This document shows, piece by piece, positions 1 to 9,810 of a DNA stretch of 48,667 bases. The translations under genes were made by a program, and so were the position numbers. Location: the NCBI GenBank assembly GCA_025363715.1, contig JANYLR010000044.1, positions 1 through 48,667 on the forward strand. Reading direction: 5' to 3'. This DNA comes from Holophagaceae bacterium (GTDB taxonomy: Bacteria; Acidobacteriota; Holophagae; Holophagales; Holophagaceae). Each line of letters begins with the position of its first letter. Within the stretch, counting starts at the first letter, position 1. The notes beneath the pieces are model-generated. The model ran no database searches. It was not told the origin of the DNA and saw nothing but the letters and a program-made list of their open reading frames with translations.

Positions 1-381
1 CTCCACGGGCTGGATGGCGTCATGGTTGGGGTTCGCGGCCTTGAGCTGCTTTTCGTACTGGAAGATGTCCAGCCCGTGCTTGAGCACCAGGGCGATGTGG
101 CTCTTGTTGTGGGTGGTGGCGGCGCGCTTGGCGGCCTCGAAATCGCCACGACGGAGGGTGTCCATGAAGAGCTTGAGGAACTTGTCCGAGGCCTGGTTGC
201 TCTGGGCGTAGGTGACGAACCGCTCGACGGTCACGTAGATCTGGTAGCCCAGGAGGATGAACAGGATGATGATGATGCCCTTGTTCGCGGGAGAAGCGGC
301 CCGGAAGAGCTCCATGGGCGAGAAGCTGTCGTGGCCGCCTTCAGCGAGGGCGAGCATCAGGGGGGAGGCAAGCAGGTTCAT
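1..381 (-). CDS. exbB: ExbB/TolQ/MotA-family proton channel subunit, N-terminal part (cut by window edge)
   Basis: The minus-strand reading frame starts at the ATG complementary to 379-381 and runs off the left edge after 127 residues. Upstream of the ATG lies AAGGA at good spacing. The product opens with a short hydrophobic stretch and then a strong membrane helix (around residues 35-55, GIIIILFILLGYQIYV), followed by an alpha-helical cytosolic segment rich in Lys, Arg and Glu. This is the usual start of ExbB/TolQ proteins, which form the proton-conducting channel that powers TonB or TolA. The TonB-like gene lies 50 bases upstream on the same strand, so the two are probably cotranscribed, and exbD would be expected just outside the window. 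TolQ or a MotA-like channel is possible; the tonB neighbour favours ExbB. Confidence 0.78.
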   Translation of the reverse strand, partial: MNLLASPLMLALAEGGHDSFSPMELFRAASPANKGIIIILFILLGYQIYVTVERFVTYAQSNQASDKFLKLFMDTLRRGDFEAAKRAATTHNKSHIALVLKHGLDIFQYEKQLKAANPNHDAIQPVE

Positions 382-431
382 GGGGTTTCCTTATGGAGAT
401 GAAAGAGGATGGCCGGGGGAATGGGTGAGGG

Positions 432-1220
432 TTACTTCAGGCGGAAGGGCATGGTGAGCTTGAACCGGGCGTACTGGGGCTGCCCGTTCAGCAGGGCGGG
501 CTCGAAGCGCCAGGTTTTGGCCCAGTTGGCCGCGTAGTCCCGCAGCTGGGGAGGTCCTTCCTTGGCGATGGCATCCGTGGGCACGCCGTCGGGTCCGATG
601 ATGATCTCCACCACCACGGTTCCCTGGATCTTGGCGAGCTTGGCCAGGGCAGGGTAGGGGGGTGGCGGGGGCTGGTACTTGATCTTCACCTGGCTGAAGT
701 CGAAGTCCACCACCTTGCCGGTGCCTCCGCCAATCACACCGCCGACCACGCCGCCGATGACGCCGCCGGGGACGCCGCCGGGAACGCCGCCGGGAACGCC
801 GCCGAGGGAATGATCCTGCTTGGGCAGCTCCTTGGGGGCCTGCTCAGGCACTACTTCCTGCCGGGGATCGATGGGGGTCGCATCCGCCTTGGAGGTGGTC
901 ATGGCCATGGGCGGCGGCGGCGGCGGCGGCGGAGGTGGAGGCGGCGGTGGCGGTGGCGGCGCATCGTCCGCCTTCTCGGTGAGGTCGATGCCCACCGTCT
1001 TGATCACCTTCTTGCCGGCCTCGGTCTGCTTCGCCAGCTGGAAGCCGGCGAAGGCGAACAGACCGTACATGAGAACCGTGGTGGGGACCGTCACGAGGGG
1101 GTTGCCCCGCTTGATGGCATCGTTCCCCGCCGAAAGCGAGGATCGATAGACGGCATCCTCCAGCGTCTCTGCAGGAGCGCTTGCTTTGATGGGAACGGTT
1201 TTTTGGGGATCTTTGCTCAT
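432..1220 (-). CDS. tonB: TonB-family energy transducer with 17-proline tract
   Basis: This encodes a 262-residue protein. The frame stays open further upstream, but the ATG at 1218-1220 has AGGGAG six bases before it and is chosen as the start. The protein has a cytosolic N-terminus, one membrane helix (about 43-63), an uninterrupted run of 17 prolines (88-104), a Gly/Val/Pro repeat region built on GGVPGG and GGVIGG units, and a C-terminal domain of about 80 residues with YPALAKLAKIQGTVVVEIII and a closing FKLTMPFRLK, typical of the TonB C-terminal fold. The family carries proton-motive energy from ExbBD across the periplasm to outer-membrane receptors. The Pro tract is the usual periplasmic spacer, and the Gly-rich part may be a second flexible linker. 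exbB follows downstream. Confidence 0.85.
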   Translation of the reverse strand: MSKDPQKTVPIKASAPAETLEDAVYRSSLSAGNDAIKRGNPLVTVPTTVLMYGLFAFAGFQLAKQTEAGKKVIKTVGIDLTEKADDAPPPPPPPPPPPPPPPPPMAMTTSKADATPIDPRQEVVPEQAPKELPKQDHSLGGVPGGVPGGVPGGVIGGVVGGVIGGGTGKVVDFDFSQVKIKYQPPPPPYPALAKLAKIQGTVVVEIIIGPDGVPTDAIAKEGPPQLRDYAANWAKTWRFEPALLNGQPQYARFKLTMPFRLK

Positions 1221-1482
1221 GCGGCTCCCTTGAAAAATCCAAGAGGAAAAAACAGTGAGCCGAGCCGGCGAGTGCACCAGATCGGCATCAGCAATAGTGT
1301 AAAGAGCTGGGTCAAGCCCAGCGGCTAAGATGGCAAAGGGCTGGGAGTTGGTCAAGCTGGAAGGTCAAACCAGTCACCCCTGGAACCCGCCTACCGCAGT
1401 TCTTCTATTGTTACTCCAACATCCTTTGAGCTGGGGAAAGGGTGAATCCGTTGACTGTTGTTGAGAAAGCCGGGCCGATTGA
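1221..1482. promoter_or_regulatory. divergent intergenic region between tonB and tgt
   Basis: This 262-base gap must hold promoters for both directions. On the minus strand TTGACC occurs three times (near 1310-1315, 1350-1355 and 1363-1368), each a possible -35 element, but no convincing -10 sits 17 bases from any of them. GCTGGG/CCCAGC form a short hairpin at 1306-1322. On the plus side TTGACT is at 1451-1456, again without a clear -10. No Shine-Dalgarno is visible before tgt. I see no RNA gene here. Confidence 0.3.
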
Positions 1483-2631
<1,149 letters not shown>

Positions 2632-2946
2632 ATGACCTTCGCCCTGTTGCAACAACCCGCTGCCGGTGGCCAGCCTGCCTGGATGAACTTCGTGTTCATC
2701 GGGGGCATGGGCCTGATGTTCTACTTCCTGCTCATCCGCCCCCAGAGCAAGGCCCGCAAAGAAGCGGAAGCCCGCCTGGCCAAGCTGAAGGCCGGCGACG
2801 AAGTGGTGCTCAGCTCCGGCCTCTACGCCACCATCGACCGCGTCGAGGACAAGCACATCTGGCTCAAGCTGGGCGGTTCCCTGGTGAAGGCCCGGCGCAC
2901 TGCGGTCGCCACCCTGGCCAGCGAGCCTGAAACTCCGCAAAAGTGA
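2632..2946 (+). CDS. yajC: preprotein translocase subunit YajC
   Basis: This 104-residue protein starts immediately after the tgt stop codon. GAGGAG lies six bases before its ATG, inside tgt. It has one N-terminal membrane helix (about 16-38, ending FYFLLIRPQSKARKE, the YajC signature) and a small cytosolic domain with LKAGDEVVLSSGLYATIDRV, which matches the conserved GDxVvtsgGi/lyGtV-type core. YajC is an accessory of the SecYEG-SecDF translocon. Position between tgt and secDF supports the call fully. Confidence 0.95.
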   Translation: MTFALLQQPAAGGQPAWMNFVFIGGMGLMFYFLLIRPQSKARKEAEARLAKLKAGDEVVLSSGLYATIDRVEDKHIWLKLGGSLVKARRTAVATLASEPETPQK

Positions 2947-3017
2947 TCTTCCCGACCTCCCGGGCCGGAACCAATGCTAGCTGATTGGTCCGTCCCGCCT
3001 CATGTAAGGAGCGCCCC

Positions 3018-5864
3018 GTGACCAAACGGAGCCTCTGGCGCCTCGCTATCGTCCTGGCCGTGCTGTTCGGCTGCGGATACTTCTTCCTGCCTCTCTCCAA
3101 GGTCAAGCTGGGCTTGGATCTCCGTGGCGGCGTCCACTTCGAGTTGGAGGTGCAGGGCCAGGAGGCCCTGGCCGCCGATCTGCGCGACAGCAAGGACCGG
3201 ATGATCTCCCGCCTCAAGGAGAAGGGCCTGCCCGGCGCCGCGGTGCGCGTGGACGGCGAGACCTTGCGCGTGGAAGGTACGGGCGCTGACCAGAAGGCCA
3301 CGGTGGAGAAGGTCGCCAAGGACTTCTTCCCCGGCTACGTCGTGGCCGCCGAGGGCGACAGCTTCCGGCTCAGCCAGAAGGCCGACTACCAGAAGCAGCT
3401 GAAGGATGACGCCAACAAGCGCGCCCTTGAGGTCATCGAGAAGCGCATCCGCGACATCGATCCCGCCAACGTGCTGGAACCCGAGATCACCGCCAGCGGC
3501 GCCGAAGGCAATCGCATCGTGGTCGAGATCCCGGGTATCGAGGAAGGCGACCGCGAGCGCATCAAGAAGCTCCTGGCCACCCCCGGCCACCTGGAGCAGC
3601 GCCTGCTCGCGAAGGCCCCCCAGATCTACTTCAATTCGAAGGAGGAGGCGCTGGCCTTCTTCAAGGGCGCCATTCCCCAGGAATTCGAGGTGCTGCCCGA
3701 GATCGAGAGCGAGCGCCAGGCCCGCCGGGCCGGCCAGCCTGTGGCCAAGGCCAAGCCGGGCGAGGAGAAGATCAGCCGTTGGGTCCTGCTGGAAAGCCGG
3801 ATCGCCGTGGATGGCGCAGATATCATCGATTCCCATCGCGCCTCCAACTCCCAGACCGAGGCCAACGAGGTCAACTTCACCCTCAACAAGAAGGGGGATG
3901 ATGACTTCGCCCGGTTGACGGGCACGGCCTCCGAAGAGAACCGCCTCATCGCCATCGTGCTGGATCGCAAGATCGTGACCGAGCTCAGCGCCAAGGAGAA
4001 GATCATTGGCGGCGCCGTGCGCATCAGCGGCAGCTTCTCCGCTCAGGAAGCCGACGATCTCGCCAGCCAGCTCCGCAGCGGCGCCCTGCGCGCGCCCATG
4101 AAGTTCCTGGAAGAGCGCGTGGTGGGCCCCGGCCTGGGCCGCGACTCCATCCACGCGGGCGTGCGATCTGCCCTGTTCGGGTTCGTCACCATCATCGGCT
4201 TCATGGTGTTCTTCTACCGCTGGTCCGGCATGAACGCCATCATCGCCCTCACGGTGAACGTGATCGTGATGATGGGCCTGCTGGGCTCTTTCCGGGCCAC
4301 CCTGACCCTGCCGGGCATCGCCGGCTTCGTGCTGACCCTGGGCATCGCCGTGGACGCCAACATCCTCATCTTCGAGCGCATCAAGGAGGAGCTGGGCCTG
4401 GGCAAGAGCGTGCCGGGCGCCATCGACGCGGGCTTCGACCGGGTGTTCTGGACCATCGTGGACAGCCACGTGACCCAGCTCTTCGCGGCGCTGCTGCTGT
4501 TCATCTTCGGCACGGGTCCCGTCAAGGGCTTCGCCGTGACCCTCACCGTGGGCGTCGTGGCCTCGCTGTTCACCAGCATCTACATCAGCCGCTTCATCTA
4601 CGACTGGATCCTGGAGCAGCACCCCGGCACCAAGACCCTGTCCGTGGGCATCCACACCTTCTTCAAGGGCGCCTCTTACGACTTCATGAAGTACAAGGGC
4701 ATCGCCTTGGCCATCAGCTGGGGCATCATCGTGCTGTGCTTCCTGTTCGTGCAGCCCTGGAATCTCACCCACAACAAGCGCATCCACCTGGGCATGCAGT
4801 TCGTGGGCGGCAACGACATGACCGTGCGCTTCCGGGGCGCCATGGAACCTGAGACCATCCGGGCCGCGCTGGCGAAAAACGGCTTTGCCGACTCCACCGT
4901 GGTGGCCTACGAAAACGCTGACAAGTCCGTCCGGGACTTCTCCGTCAAGGTGAAGGCCAGGAAGGACGGCGATCAGAAGGACAGCACCATCCAGGCCAAC
5001 GCCCTGCGCGGCCTCTTCAAGCAGATGGATCCTGAGGCGAGCGGCAGCACGCTGCCCGTGCTCAACCTGGAAGGCTCCAAGACCCTGGCGGATACCCTCG
5101 CCAAGGCCAACCCACTCAAGGTCGCCAACGACGAGACAGCCCTCGCGGCGACGTACGGGCCCCTGGCCGAAAAGGTCATCTCAGGGCGGGATCGCCTGAG
5201 TTCAGGTCTCTATCAGTCCTTCAGCGAGCTGCCCAAGGATCTGCCCCAGGCCGTAACGGAAACGGTGCAGAAGAACTACCGCCTGGGCGCCGTGGGCATC
5301 CTCAAGGATGAGAGCTTCTCCCCGAGCATTTCCGGCGAGTGGACCAGCAAGACCCTCACGGCCGTAGGGCTGGCCATGCTGGCCATCCTGGTTTACGTGA
5401 TCTTCCGCTTCACGGCCAGCTTCGCTGTGGGTGGCATCGTCGCCCTGATCCACGACATGCTCATGGCCCTGGGACTCTTTGCCGCCTTCGGCTACGAGTT
5501 CAACGTACCCGTGGTGGCCAGCTTCCTCACCCTCATGGGCTACTCCATGGCCGACACCATCGTGGTCTTCGATCGAATCCGGGAAAACAGCCACCGACCT
5601 GATTACCGACGGGTCTCCATCACCAAACTCGTGAACGACTCCATCAACCAGACTCTGGGCCGGACGATCCTCACCTCCTGCTCCGTGCTCTTCGTCAGTG
5701 TCTGCCTCTGGCTCTTCGGCGGCCCGGCCCTCAGGGACCTGGCCTTCCCCCTGGTCATCGGCGTCATCACCGGCACCTACTCCTCCATCTACATCGCCGC
5801 TCCGGTGGTGGTGTACTGGGATCAGTGGTTTGGTGGGAAGGACAAGTTGAAGCAACACGCCTGA
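3018..5864 (+). CDS. secDF: single-chain protein translocase SecDF
   Basis: The GTG at 3018 is preceded by AAGGAG at seven-base spacing and is preferred to an in-frame TTG at 2985. The 948-residue product joins SecD and SecF. SecD begins with a membrane helix and the LGLDLRGGVHFE motif, carries a large periplasmic P1 domain, and has the membrane signature GIAVDANILIFERIKEE (from about 442). The SecF half starts near residue 545, has a second first-helix and periplasmic domain, and ends with the signature MGYSMADTIVVFDRIREN (from about 840). SecDF uses proton-motive force to pull secreted proteins across the inner membrane. Fusion occurs in several phyla. The SecF D1 motif reads GMQFVGG where GIDFTGG is usual, so the Asp is replaced by Gln at about residue 594. 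Confidence 0.95.
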   Translation: MTKRSLWRLAIVLAVLFGCGYFFLPLSKVKLGLDLRGGVHFELEVQGQEALAADLRDSKDRMISRLKEKGLPGAAVRVDGETLRVEGTGADQKATVEKVAKDFFPGYVVAAEGDSFRLSQKADYQKQLKDDANKRALEVIEKRIRDIDPANVLEPEITASGAEGNRIVVEIPGIEEGDRERIKKLLATPGHLEQRLLAKAPQIYFNSKEEALAFFKGAIPQEFEVLPEIESERQARRAGQPVAKAKPGEEKISRWVLLESRIAVDGADIIDSHRASNSQTEANEVNFTLNKKGDDDFARLTGTASEENRLIAIVLDRKIVTELSAKEKIIGGAVRISGSFSAQEADDLASQLRSGALRAPMKFLEERVVGPGLGRDSIHAGVRSALFGFVTIIGFMVFFYRWSGMNAIIALTVNVIVMMGLLGSFRATLTLPGIAGFVLTLGIAVDANILIFERIKEELGLGKSVPGAIDAGFDRVFWTIVDSHVTQLFAALLLFIFGTGPVKGFAVTLTVGVVASLFTSIYISRFIYDWILEQHPGTKTLSVGIHTFFKGASYDFMKYKGIALAISWGIIVLCFLFVQPWNLTHNKRIHLGMQFVGGNDMTVRFRGAMEPETIRAALAKNGFADSTVVAYENADKSVRDFSVKVKARKDGDQKDSTIQANALRGLFKQMDPEASGSTLPVLNLEGSKTLADTLAKANPLKVANDETALAATYGPLAEKVISGRDRLSSGLYQSFSELPKDLPQAVTETVQKNYRLGAVGILKDESFSPSISGEWTSKTLTAVGLAMLAILVYVIFRFTASFAVGGIVALIHDMLMALGLFAAFGYEFNVPVVASFLTLMGYSMADTIVVFDRIRENSHRPDYRRVSITKLVNDSINQTLGRTILTSCSVLFVSVCLWLFGGPALRDLAFPLVIGVITGTYSSIYIAAPVVVYWDQWFGGKDKLKQHA

Positions 5865-5898
5865 TCGGATAGGCCACAGGCTCCAGGTTCAAACGGAG

Positions 5899-5927
5899 GC
5901 GGCCCTTGCGGGCCGCTTCTTGTATTT
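5899..5927 (+). terminator. intrinsic terminator after secDF
   Basis: GCGGCCC (5899-5905), loop TTGC, GGGCCGC (5910-5916) form a perfect seven-pair GC stem 35 bases after the secDF stop. It is followed by a weak T-rich stretch (TTCTTGTATTT). It would end the tgt-yajC-secDF transcript and could also slow the convergent transcript. Confidence 0.7.
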
Positions 5928-5962
5928 GGTTTGGGCCTGATGACCCGAGGGTGTCTCCACGC

Positions 5963-6003
5963 CCTGAAGCCTGAAGCCTGAAGCCTGAAGCCCGAAGCCT
6001 GAC
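5963..6003. repeat. 7-bp tandem repeat (CCTGAAG), about 5.7 copies
   Basis: The unit CCTGAAG is repeated head to tail, with one copy altered to CCCGAAG, in the gap between the convergent secDF and peptidase genes. It is noncoding and directly abuts the peptidase stop codon at 6007. Slippage-prone repeats of this size often vary in copy number between strains. Confidence 0.85.
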
Positions 6004-6006
6004 CCC

Positions 6007-7023
6007 CTACTTCAGATGTTTCTCCAGGAACGCATAGATCTCCTTCCGGGATTCCTGGGCGAGGGTGGTGTCGATGCGGTTGAAGCTGTGGCCGCCGGGG
6101 GCGTCCTGGTAGATCTTGTGCTCGAAGCTCTTGCCGGCGGCCTTGAGGGCCGTGATGAGGGATTCCACCTCGACCACGCTCACGTCCCGGTCGTTGGTGC
6201 TGGTGTGGATGAGCAAGGGCGTGCGGAGCTTGTGGGCGTTCCACACGGGGCTACGGCGCCGCACCAGGTCCACGTCCTCGCTGGGCGTTTTTCCACCGAA
6301 CATCGTCCGGACCACGGCATCGTCGCGGTAATCTTCCCCCGCATAGCCGACCCGCATCAGGAGGTCGGAGACGGGCACGCCGGCGTAGCAGGCGGCGAAC
6401 TTGCCGGGATGGTCGAAGACCGCCATCAGCGCGATGAGGCCGCCGTGGCTCCAGCCCACCATGGCGCAGCGCTTCGGGTCCACGGGCAGATGCTCCACGG
6501 CCCAGTCCCGCCCGGTCACCACGTCATCGATTTCGAGGCCGCCGTAGTCGATGGCCTCGTAGAACCCCTTGCCGTACCCCGTGGAGCCGCGGTAGTCCGG
6601 GGCGATCACGATGTAGCCGCGCTCCACCAGCTCGCGGACGATGTGGGCATGGTAGGTGGTGAAGTCAGCGTGGACGCCGCCGTGGGGTAGCACGATGAGG
6701 GGCAGCTTCCGGCCCTTCTCGGCCTTCCGCGGGACAAAGACGTACTGCTGCACCTTCAGCGGGTGCCGCTCGTTCTTGATGCCATAGGCCTCCTCGGCCC
6801 GGGGATTCGGCGGGCCGGTGTAGGTGACCTTGTCCACCACGGCCACGTCCGAGAGCCGCAGGAACCAGAGCTGGTCGTCCGCGGCCTTCCGCAGGGACTC
6901 CAGCTCCCAGTGCAGGCCATTCACACGGCTCTCTACCCGCTTCAGGCGGGTGTCGGCGCTCGGCTCCTGGGCCAGGAGGGGGGTCAGGACGGCGCAGAGG
7001 AGAAGAGAGACCGGAAGGCGCAC
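6007..7023 (-). CDS. secreted S9-family (prolyl oligopeptidase-like) peptidase / alpha-beta hydrolase
   Basis: The start is a GTG (7021-7023) with CGAGG seven bases upstream. The 338-residue product has a signal peptide (about 1-18, ending LLAQE), a short helical N-terminal segment, and a complete alpha/beta hydrolase domain. Visible elements are the oxyanion region LPHGGVHAD, APDYRGSTGYG, the nucleophile elbow GWSHGG (Ser192), the acid in TNDRD (Asp278 or Asp280) and the catalytic His in GGHSF (His312). These features match the catalytic domain of S9 peptidases; the beta-propeller of full-length family members is absent, so it is a short form. Location should be periplasmic or extracellular. 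Substrate is unknown, and an esterase role cannot be excluded. Confidence 0.85.
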   Translation of the reverse strand: MRLPVSLLLCAVLTPLLAQEPSADTRLKRVESRVNGLHWELESLRKAADDQLWFLRLSDVAVVDKVTYTGPPNPRAEEAYGIKNERHPLKVQQYVFVPRKAEKGRKLPLIVLPHGGVHADFTTYHAHIVRELVERGYIVIAPDYRGSTGYGKGFYEAIDYGGLEIDDVVTGRDWAVEHLPVDPKRCAMVGWSHGGLIALMAVFDHPGKFAACYAGVPVSDLLMRVGYAGEDYRDDAVVRTMFGGKTPSEDVDLVRRRSPVWNAHKLRTPLLIHTSTNDRDVSVVEVESLITALKAAGKSFEHKIYQDAPGGHSFNRIDTTLAQESRKEIYAFLEKHLK

Positions 7024-7090
7024 GGGGAACCTCGGAAAGGTACGCCCCGAGCCTACCGCAACCAGCCTCGTCTCGCGAGGTGCGCCGGGC

Positions 7091-7981
7091 TCACCCCTCC
7101 CAGCTCACCCACCCTGCCCGGCCGGGGATCTCGCGGCGGGTCACTTCCCTGGCGGGCGGATTGGCGGCCAACAGCTCGGGTAGCCAGTCGGCGTGGGTGC
7201 GGGCCACCACGCCACGCTCGTTGAGGCCGCCCAGAAAGGCATCGAAGGTCTCGAAGAGGGCACCGCCTTCGACCTCGGTGTGCAGGGCGTAGACGTTCAG
7301 GGCATCTTCGCGGATCAGATCCCACACCTCGCGGTTCACCTGGCCAGGCGTGCGGCCCTCCAGGCCCAGCAGCTCGTCCAGGGTCGGTAGGGTGGTGGGG
7401 ATCTGGAGCGTCTTCTGGGTCCGCCCCTTCACGATGGGGTAGAAGGGCGCGAAGCCTCGGCAGTCGCCGGCGTAGGCCAGGCCGTAGGCTTCCTGCAGCT
7501 CCAGGGTGGTGTCGTTGCAGCGCCAGGCGGGACTCACGGCGCCCAGGGGCTTCTCGCCGAAGACGGTGCCGAAGGCTTCGTGGGCGTTCGCGTACCAGTC
7601 CGATAGCCAGCGCCGGGATTTCCGGTCCAGCAGATCGTGGTACTGGACATGATCCCAGGCGTGGATGCCCACCTCGTGGCCCGCGGCTTTCGCCGCCCGC
7701 ATTTCCGCGGCGGCCCGTTTCCAGATGATGGGGGCCGGCAGCAGCACGCCGTACATCATGGTCTTGAGGCCGTACAGCTTGGTGGCGTTGGTGCGGCGCA
7801 TTTTGGCGAGGAAGCCCCTGCGGAAGATGCGCCGGATGGCCTTGCCGCTGTTGTCGGGGCCGAAGCTGAAGTAGAAGCTGGCCCGCATCCGGTGCTTGTC
7901 CAGCAGGCGCAGCAGGGTCGGAATGCCCGTGATCGAGCCTTCCAGAGTGTCGACGTCCACGCGCAGGGAGATGGCTTTCAT
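7091..7981 (-). CDS. ArnD-like polysaccharide deacetylase (undecaprenyl-phosphate aminosugar deformylase family)
   Basis: The ATG at 7979-7981 has GGAAGGA upstream. The 296-residue protein starts with LRVDVDT, whose two Asp residues fit the NodB-fold metal and catalytic site, continues with ASFYFSFGPDNSGK, then HEVGIHAWDH carrying metal-binding His, and AGDCRGFAPF, QIPTTLPTLDE and LHTEVEGG. This order and wording match ArnD, the enzyme that removes the formyl group from undecaprenyl-phosphate-linked 4-formamido-arabinose in lipid A modification. No other arn gene is present nearby, so the natural substrate may differ. The gene sits alone between a peptidase and an antiporter, all on the minus strand with gaps of 56-67 bases. 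Confidence 0.85.
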   Translation of the reverse strand: MKAISLRVDVDTLEGSITGIPTLLRLLDKHRMRASFYFSFGPDNSGKAIRRIFRRGFLAKMRRTNATKLYGLKTMMYGVLLPAPIIWKRAAAEMRAAKAAGHEVGIHAWDHVQYHDLLDRKSRRWLSDWYANAHEAFGTVFGEKPLGAVSPAWRCNDTTLELQEAYGLAYAGDCRGFAPFYPIVKGRTQKTLQIPTTLPTLDELLGLEGRTPGQVNREVWDLIREDALNVYALHTEVEGGALFETFDAFLGGLNERGVVARTHADWLPELLAANPPAREVTRREIPGRAGWVSWEG

Positions 7982-8037
7982 GGTGGTTCCTTCCCGATCT
8001 CATTCCACCCGCGTACAAGCAGTCCAGCAAGGAATGC

Positions 8038-9810
8038 CTAAACTGGCGGTTCATCGGCCGGCGGCCTGCGCCCGCGGACCAGCCCTTCGCTCCCCTCGAG
8101 CCAGCGCTGCTGGATGACCCCCGTGCGCTTCCACAACAGGAAGCCCGCCAGGAGGACTCCCGCCAGCACCAGGGCCGGGATCAGGCCGGGGGGCGCCAGG
8201 GGCTGCAGGACGGCCGCCATGGGGAGGGCCACCATGCTCCCAAGGGCGAGCTCCAGCATCAGGCGGATGGCGTCCCCCACGGCTTCGGTCTCGGCGCCAG
8301 CGGCCTGGGTGGCCCGATCAGCGATGGCCCGGGCGATGCACCGGACCTGCTTCAGGATCCCCAGGAAGAACCACAGCGCCACCGCAGCCACCAGGGCCCA
8401 GACCAGGTACTCGGCCAGCCGGTGGGGCAGGCCCCGGGCTTCCAGGTGGGGCGTGAGGGCCCGCTGGATGAGGGCGCCCAGCACGCCGGCCAGGGTCACC
8501 ACCAGGCTGTCCAGCAGAAGGTGGCCAAAGGGCTTGCGAAGGTGGCTCCAGGCCGCTTTCCGGAAGGGCAGGCTCCGGAGATGGCCCATGGCGGCCCGGT
8601 GGTGCAGCAGGAAGTGCCGGAAGCGTCTGGGCAACCATCGCTCCAGGCTGTCCGCGAGGCCCTCGGAGTGCTGGATCAGGAGGGGCGTGCTGAGGGTGGT
8701 CCAGGCGCAGGTGGCCGCCAGGATGGGAAAGAGGGCCGGTCCCACCACGCCGAGGCTCTGCCCCAGCGCCACGATGATGAAGCTGAACTCGCCGATCTGG
8801 GCCAGTCCTGCTCCGGCGCGGATCGAGTTCCTCAGGCTATGGCCTCCCAGCAGGCCGCCCAGCGCCCCGGAGAGAATTTTCCCCACCAGGACCAGGCCGC
8901 CGAAGAGCAGCAGGCCCTGCCAGTTGGGCAGTAGCTGGGCGGGATCGATCTGCATGCCGATGGAGACGAAGAAGACGGCCACGAACATATCCCTGAGGGG
9001 ATGGACGAGGTGCTCGACCAGCCGTTCGCGGCCGGACTCAGCCACCACCATGCCGGCCAGGAAGGCACCCAGGGCCACGGAATAACCGGCCTTGGCCGCC
9101 AGCAGGGAGAAGGAGAAGCAGAGTCCGACCACCGTGACCAGGAGGGTCTCGGCGTTGCCTGCATCGGCGACCCACCGGACGAAGCGGGGGAGGATCCAGC
9201 GGCCCAGGGCCAGCACCACCACCAGGAAACCCGCCAGGCGACCGATGGTGTACAGCAGGGCGGGGAGGCTGAGCCCCGCCCCGGAACCCACCGCCGTGAG
9301 CAGAGCGAGCATAAGGATGGCGAGGAGGTCCTGCACGATCAGGGTGGACAGCACCAGCTCGGCGAGGGGCCCGGTGGTGTTCAAGGCGGCGAAGACCCGG
9401 GCGATGATCATCGTGGAACTGATGGCCAGGGCCGCCCCGGCGAAGACACTTTCGATGCTGGACCAGCCCAGGAACCGACCGGCGAGATAGCCGGACCAGG
9501 CCATGAACCCGCCCTGGATGAGGGCCACCAGCGCGGCCGAAGGCCCCGTCCGCAGCAGCTTTTTGAGGCTGAACTCCAGCCCCAGGGAGAACATGAGGAG
9601 GATGACCCCCAGTTCTGAGAGCGTGTGGACATTCCCCGGGTCCGCCACCAGCGGGACCGGGACATAGGGGCCGATGATGAGGCCCGCCACTAGGTAGCCC
9701 ACCACCACCGGGAGCCGCAGCCGTTGGCAGGCCACCGTGGTGAGGGCCGCCACCCCCAGGACCATGGCGAGGTCGACCAGGATGGAGGGGGTGGACGGGG
9801 TGGCGGTCAT
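8038..9810 (-). CDS. CPA2-family monovalent cation:proton antiporter (Kef-type membrane subunit)
   Basis: The 590-residue integral membrane protein starts at the ATG complementary to 9808-9810. The first about 380 residues carry the CPA2 pattern: LRLPVVVGYLVAGLIIGP in an early helix, ELGVILLMFSLGLEFS, the unwound-helix region AISSTMIIARVFAA, VQDLLAILMLALL, and GAFLAGMVVAESG with FFVSIGMQID. Family members exchange K+ or Na+ for protons at the inner membrane. The usual cytosolic RCK/TrkA_N nucleotide-binding domain is missing. Instead the C-terminal about 200 residues hold several further hydrophobic segments (around 440-460, 480-500, 530-570), reminiscent of Kef proteins with extra membrane domains. 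The ion specificity cannot be read from the sequence. Confidence 0.9.
   Translation of the reverse strand: MTATPSTPSILVDLAMVLGVAALTTVACQRLRLPVVVGYLVAGLIIGPYVPVPLVADPGNVHTLSELGVILLMFSLGLEFSLKKLLRTGPSAALVALIQGGFMAWSGYLAGRFLGWSSIESVFAGAALAISSTMIIARVFAALNTTGPLAELVLSTLIVQDLLAILMLALLTAVGSGAGLSLPALLYTIGRLAGFLVVVLALGRWILPRFVRWVADAGNAETLLVTVVGLCFSFSLLAAKAGYSVALGAFLAGMVVAESGRERLVEHLVHPLRDMFVAVFFVSIGMQIDPAQLLPNWQGLLLFGGLVLVGKILSGALGGLLGGHSLRNSIRAGAGLAQIGEFSFIIVALGQSLGVVGPALFPILAATCAWTTLSTPLLIQHSEGLADSLERWLPRRFRHFLLHHRAAMGHLRSLPFRKAAWSHLRKPFGHLLLDSLVVTLAGVLGALIQRALTPHLEARGLPHRLAEYLVWALVAAVALWFFLGILKQVRCIARAIADRATQAAGAETEAVGDAIRLMLELALGSMVALPMAAVLQPLAPPGLIPALVLAGVLLAGFLLWKRTGVIQQRWLEGSEGLVRGRRPPADEPPV

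Noticed and set aside
3000..4787. A 595-residue minus-strand open frame across secDF
   Set aside because: Shadow of secDF; composition is His/Gly/Ala/Glu-rich and has no signal or domain.
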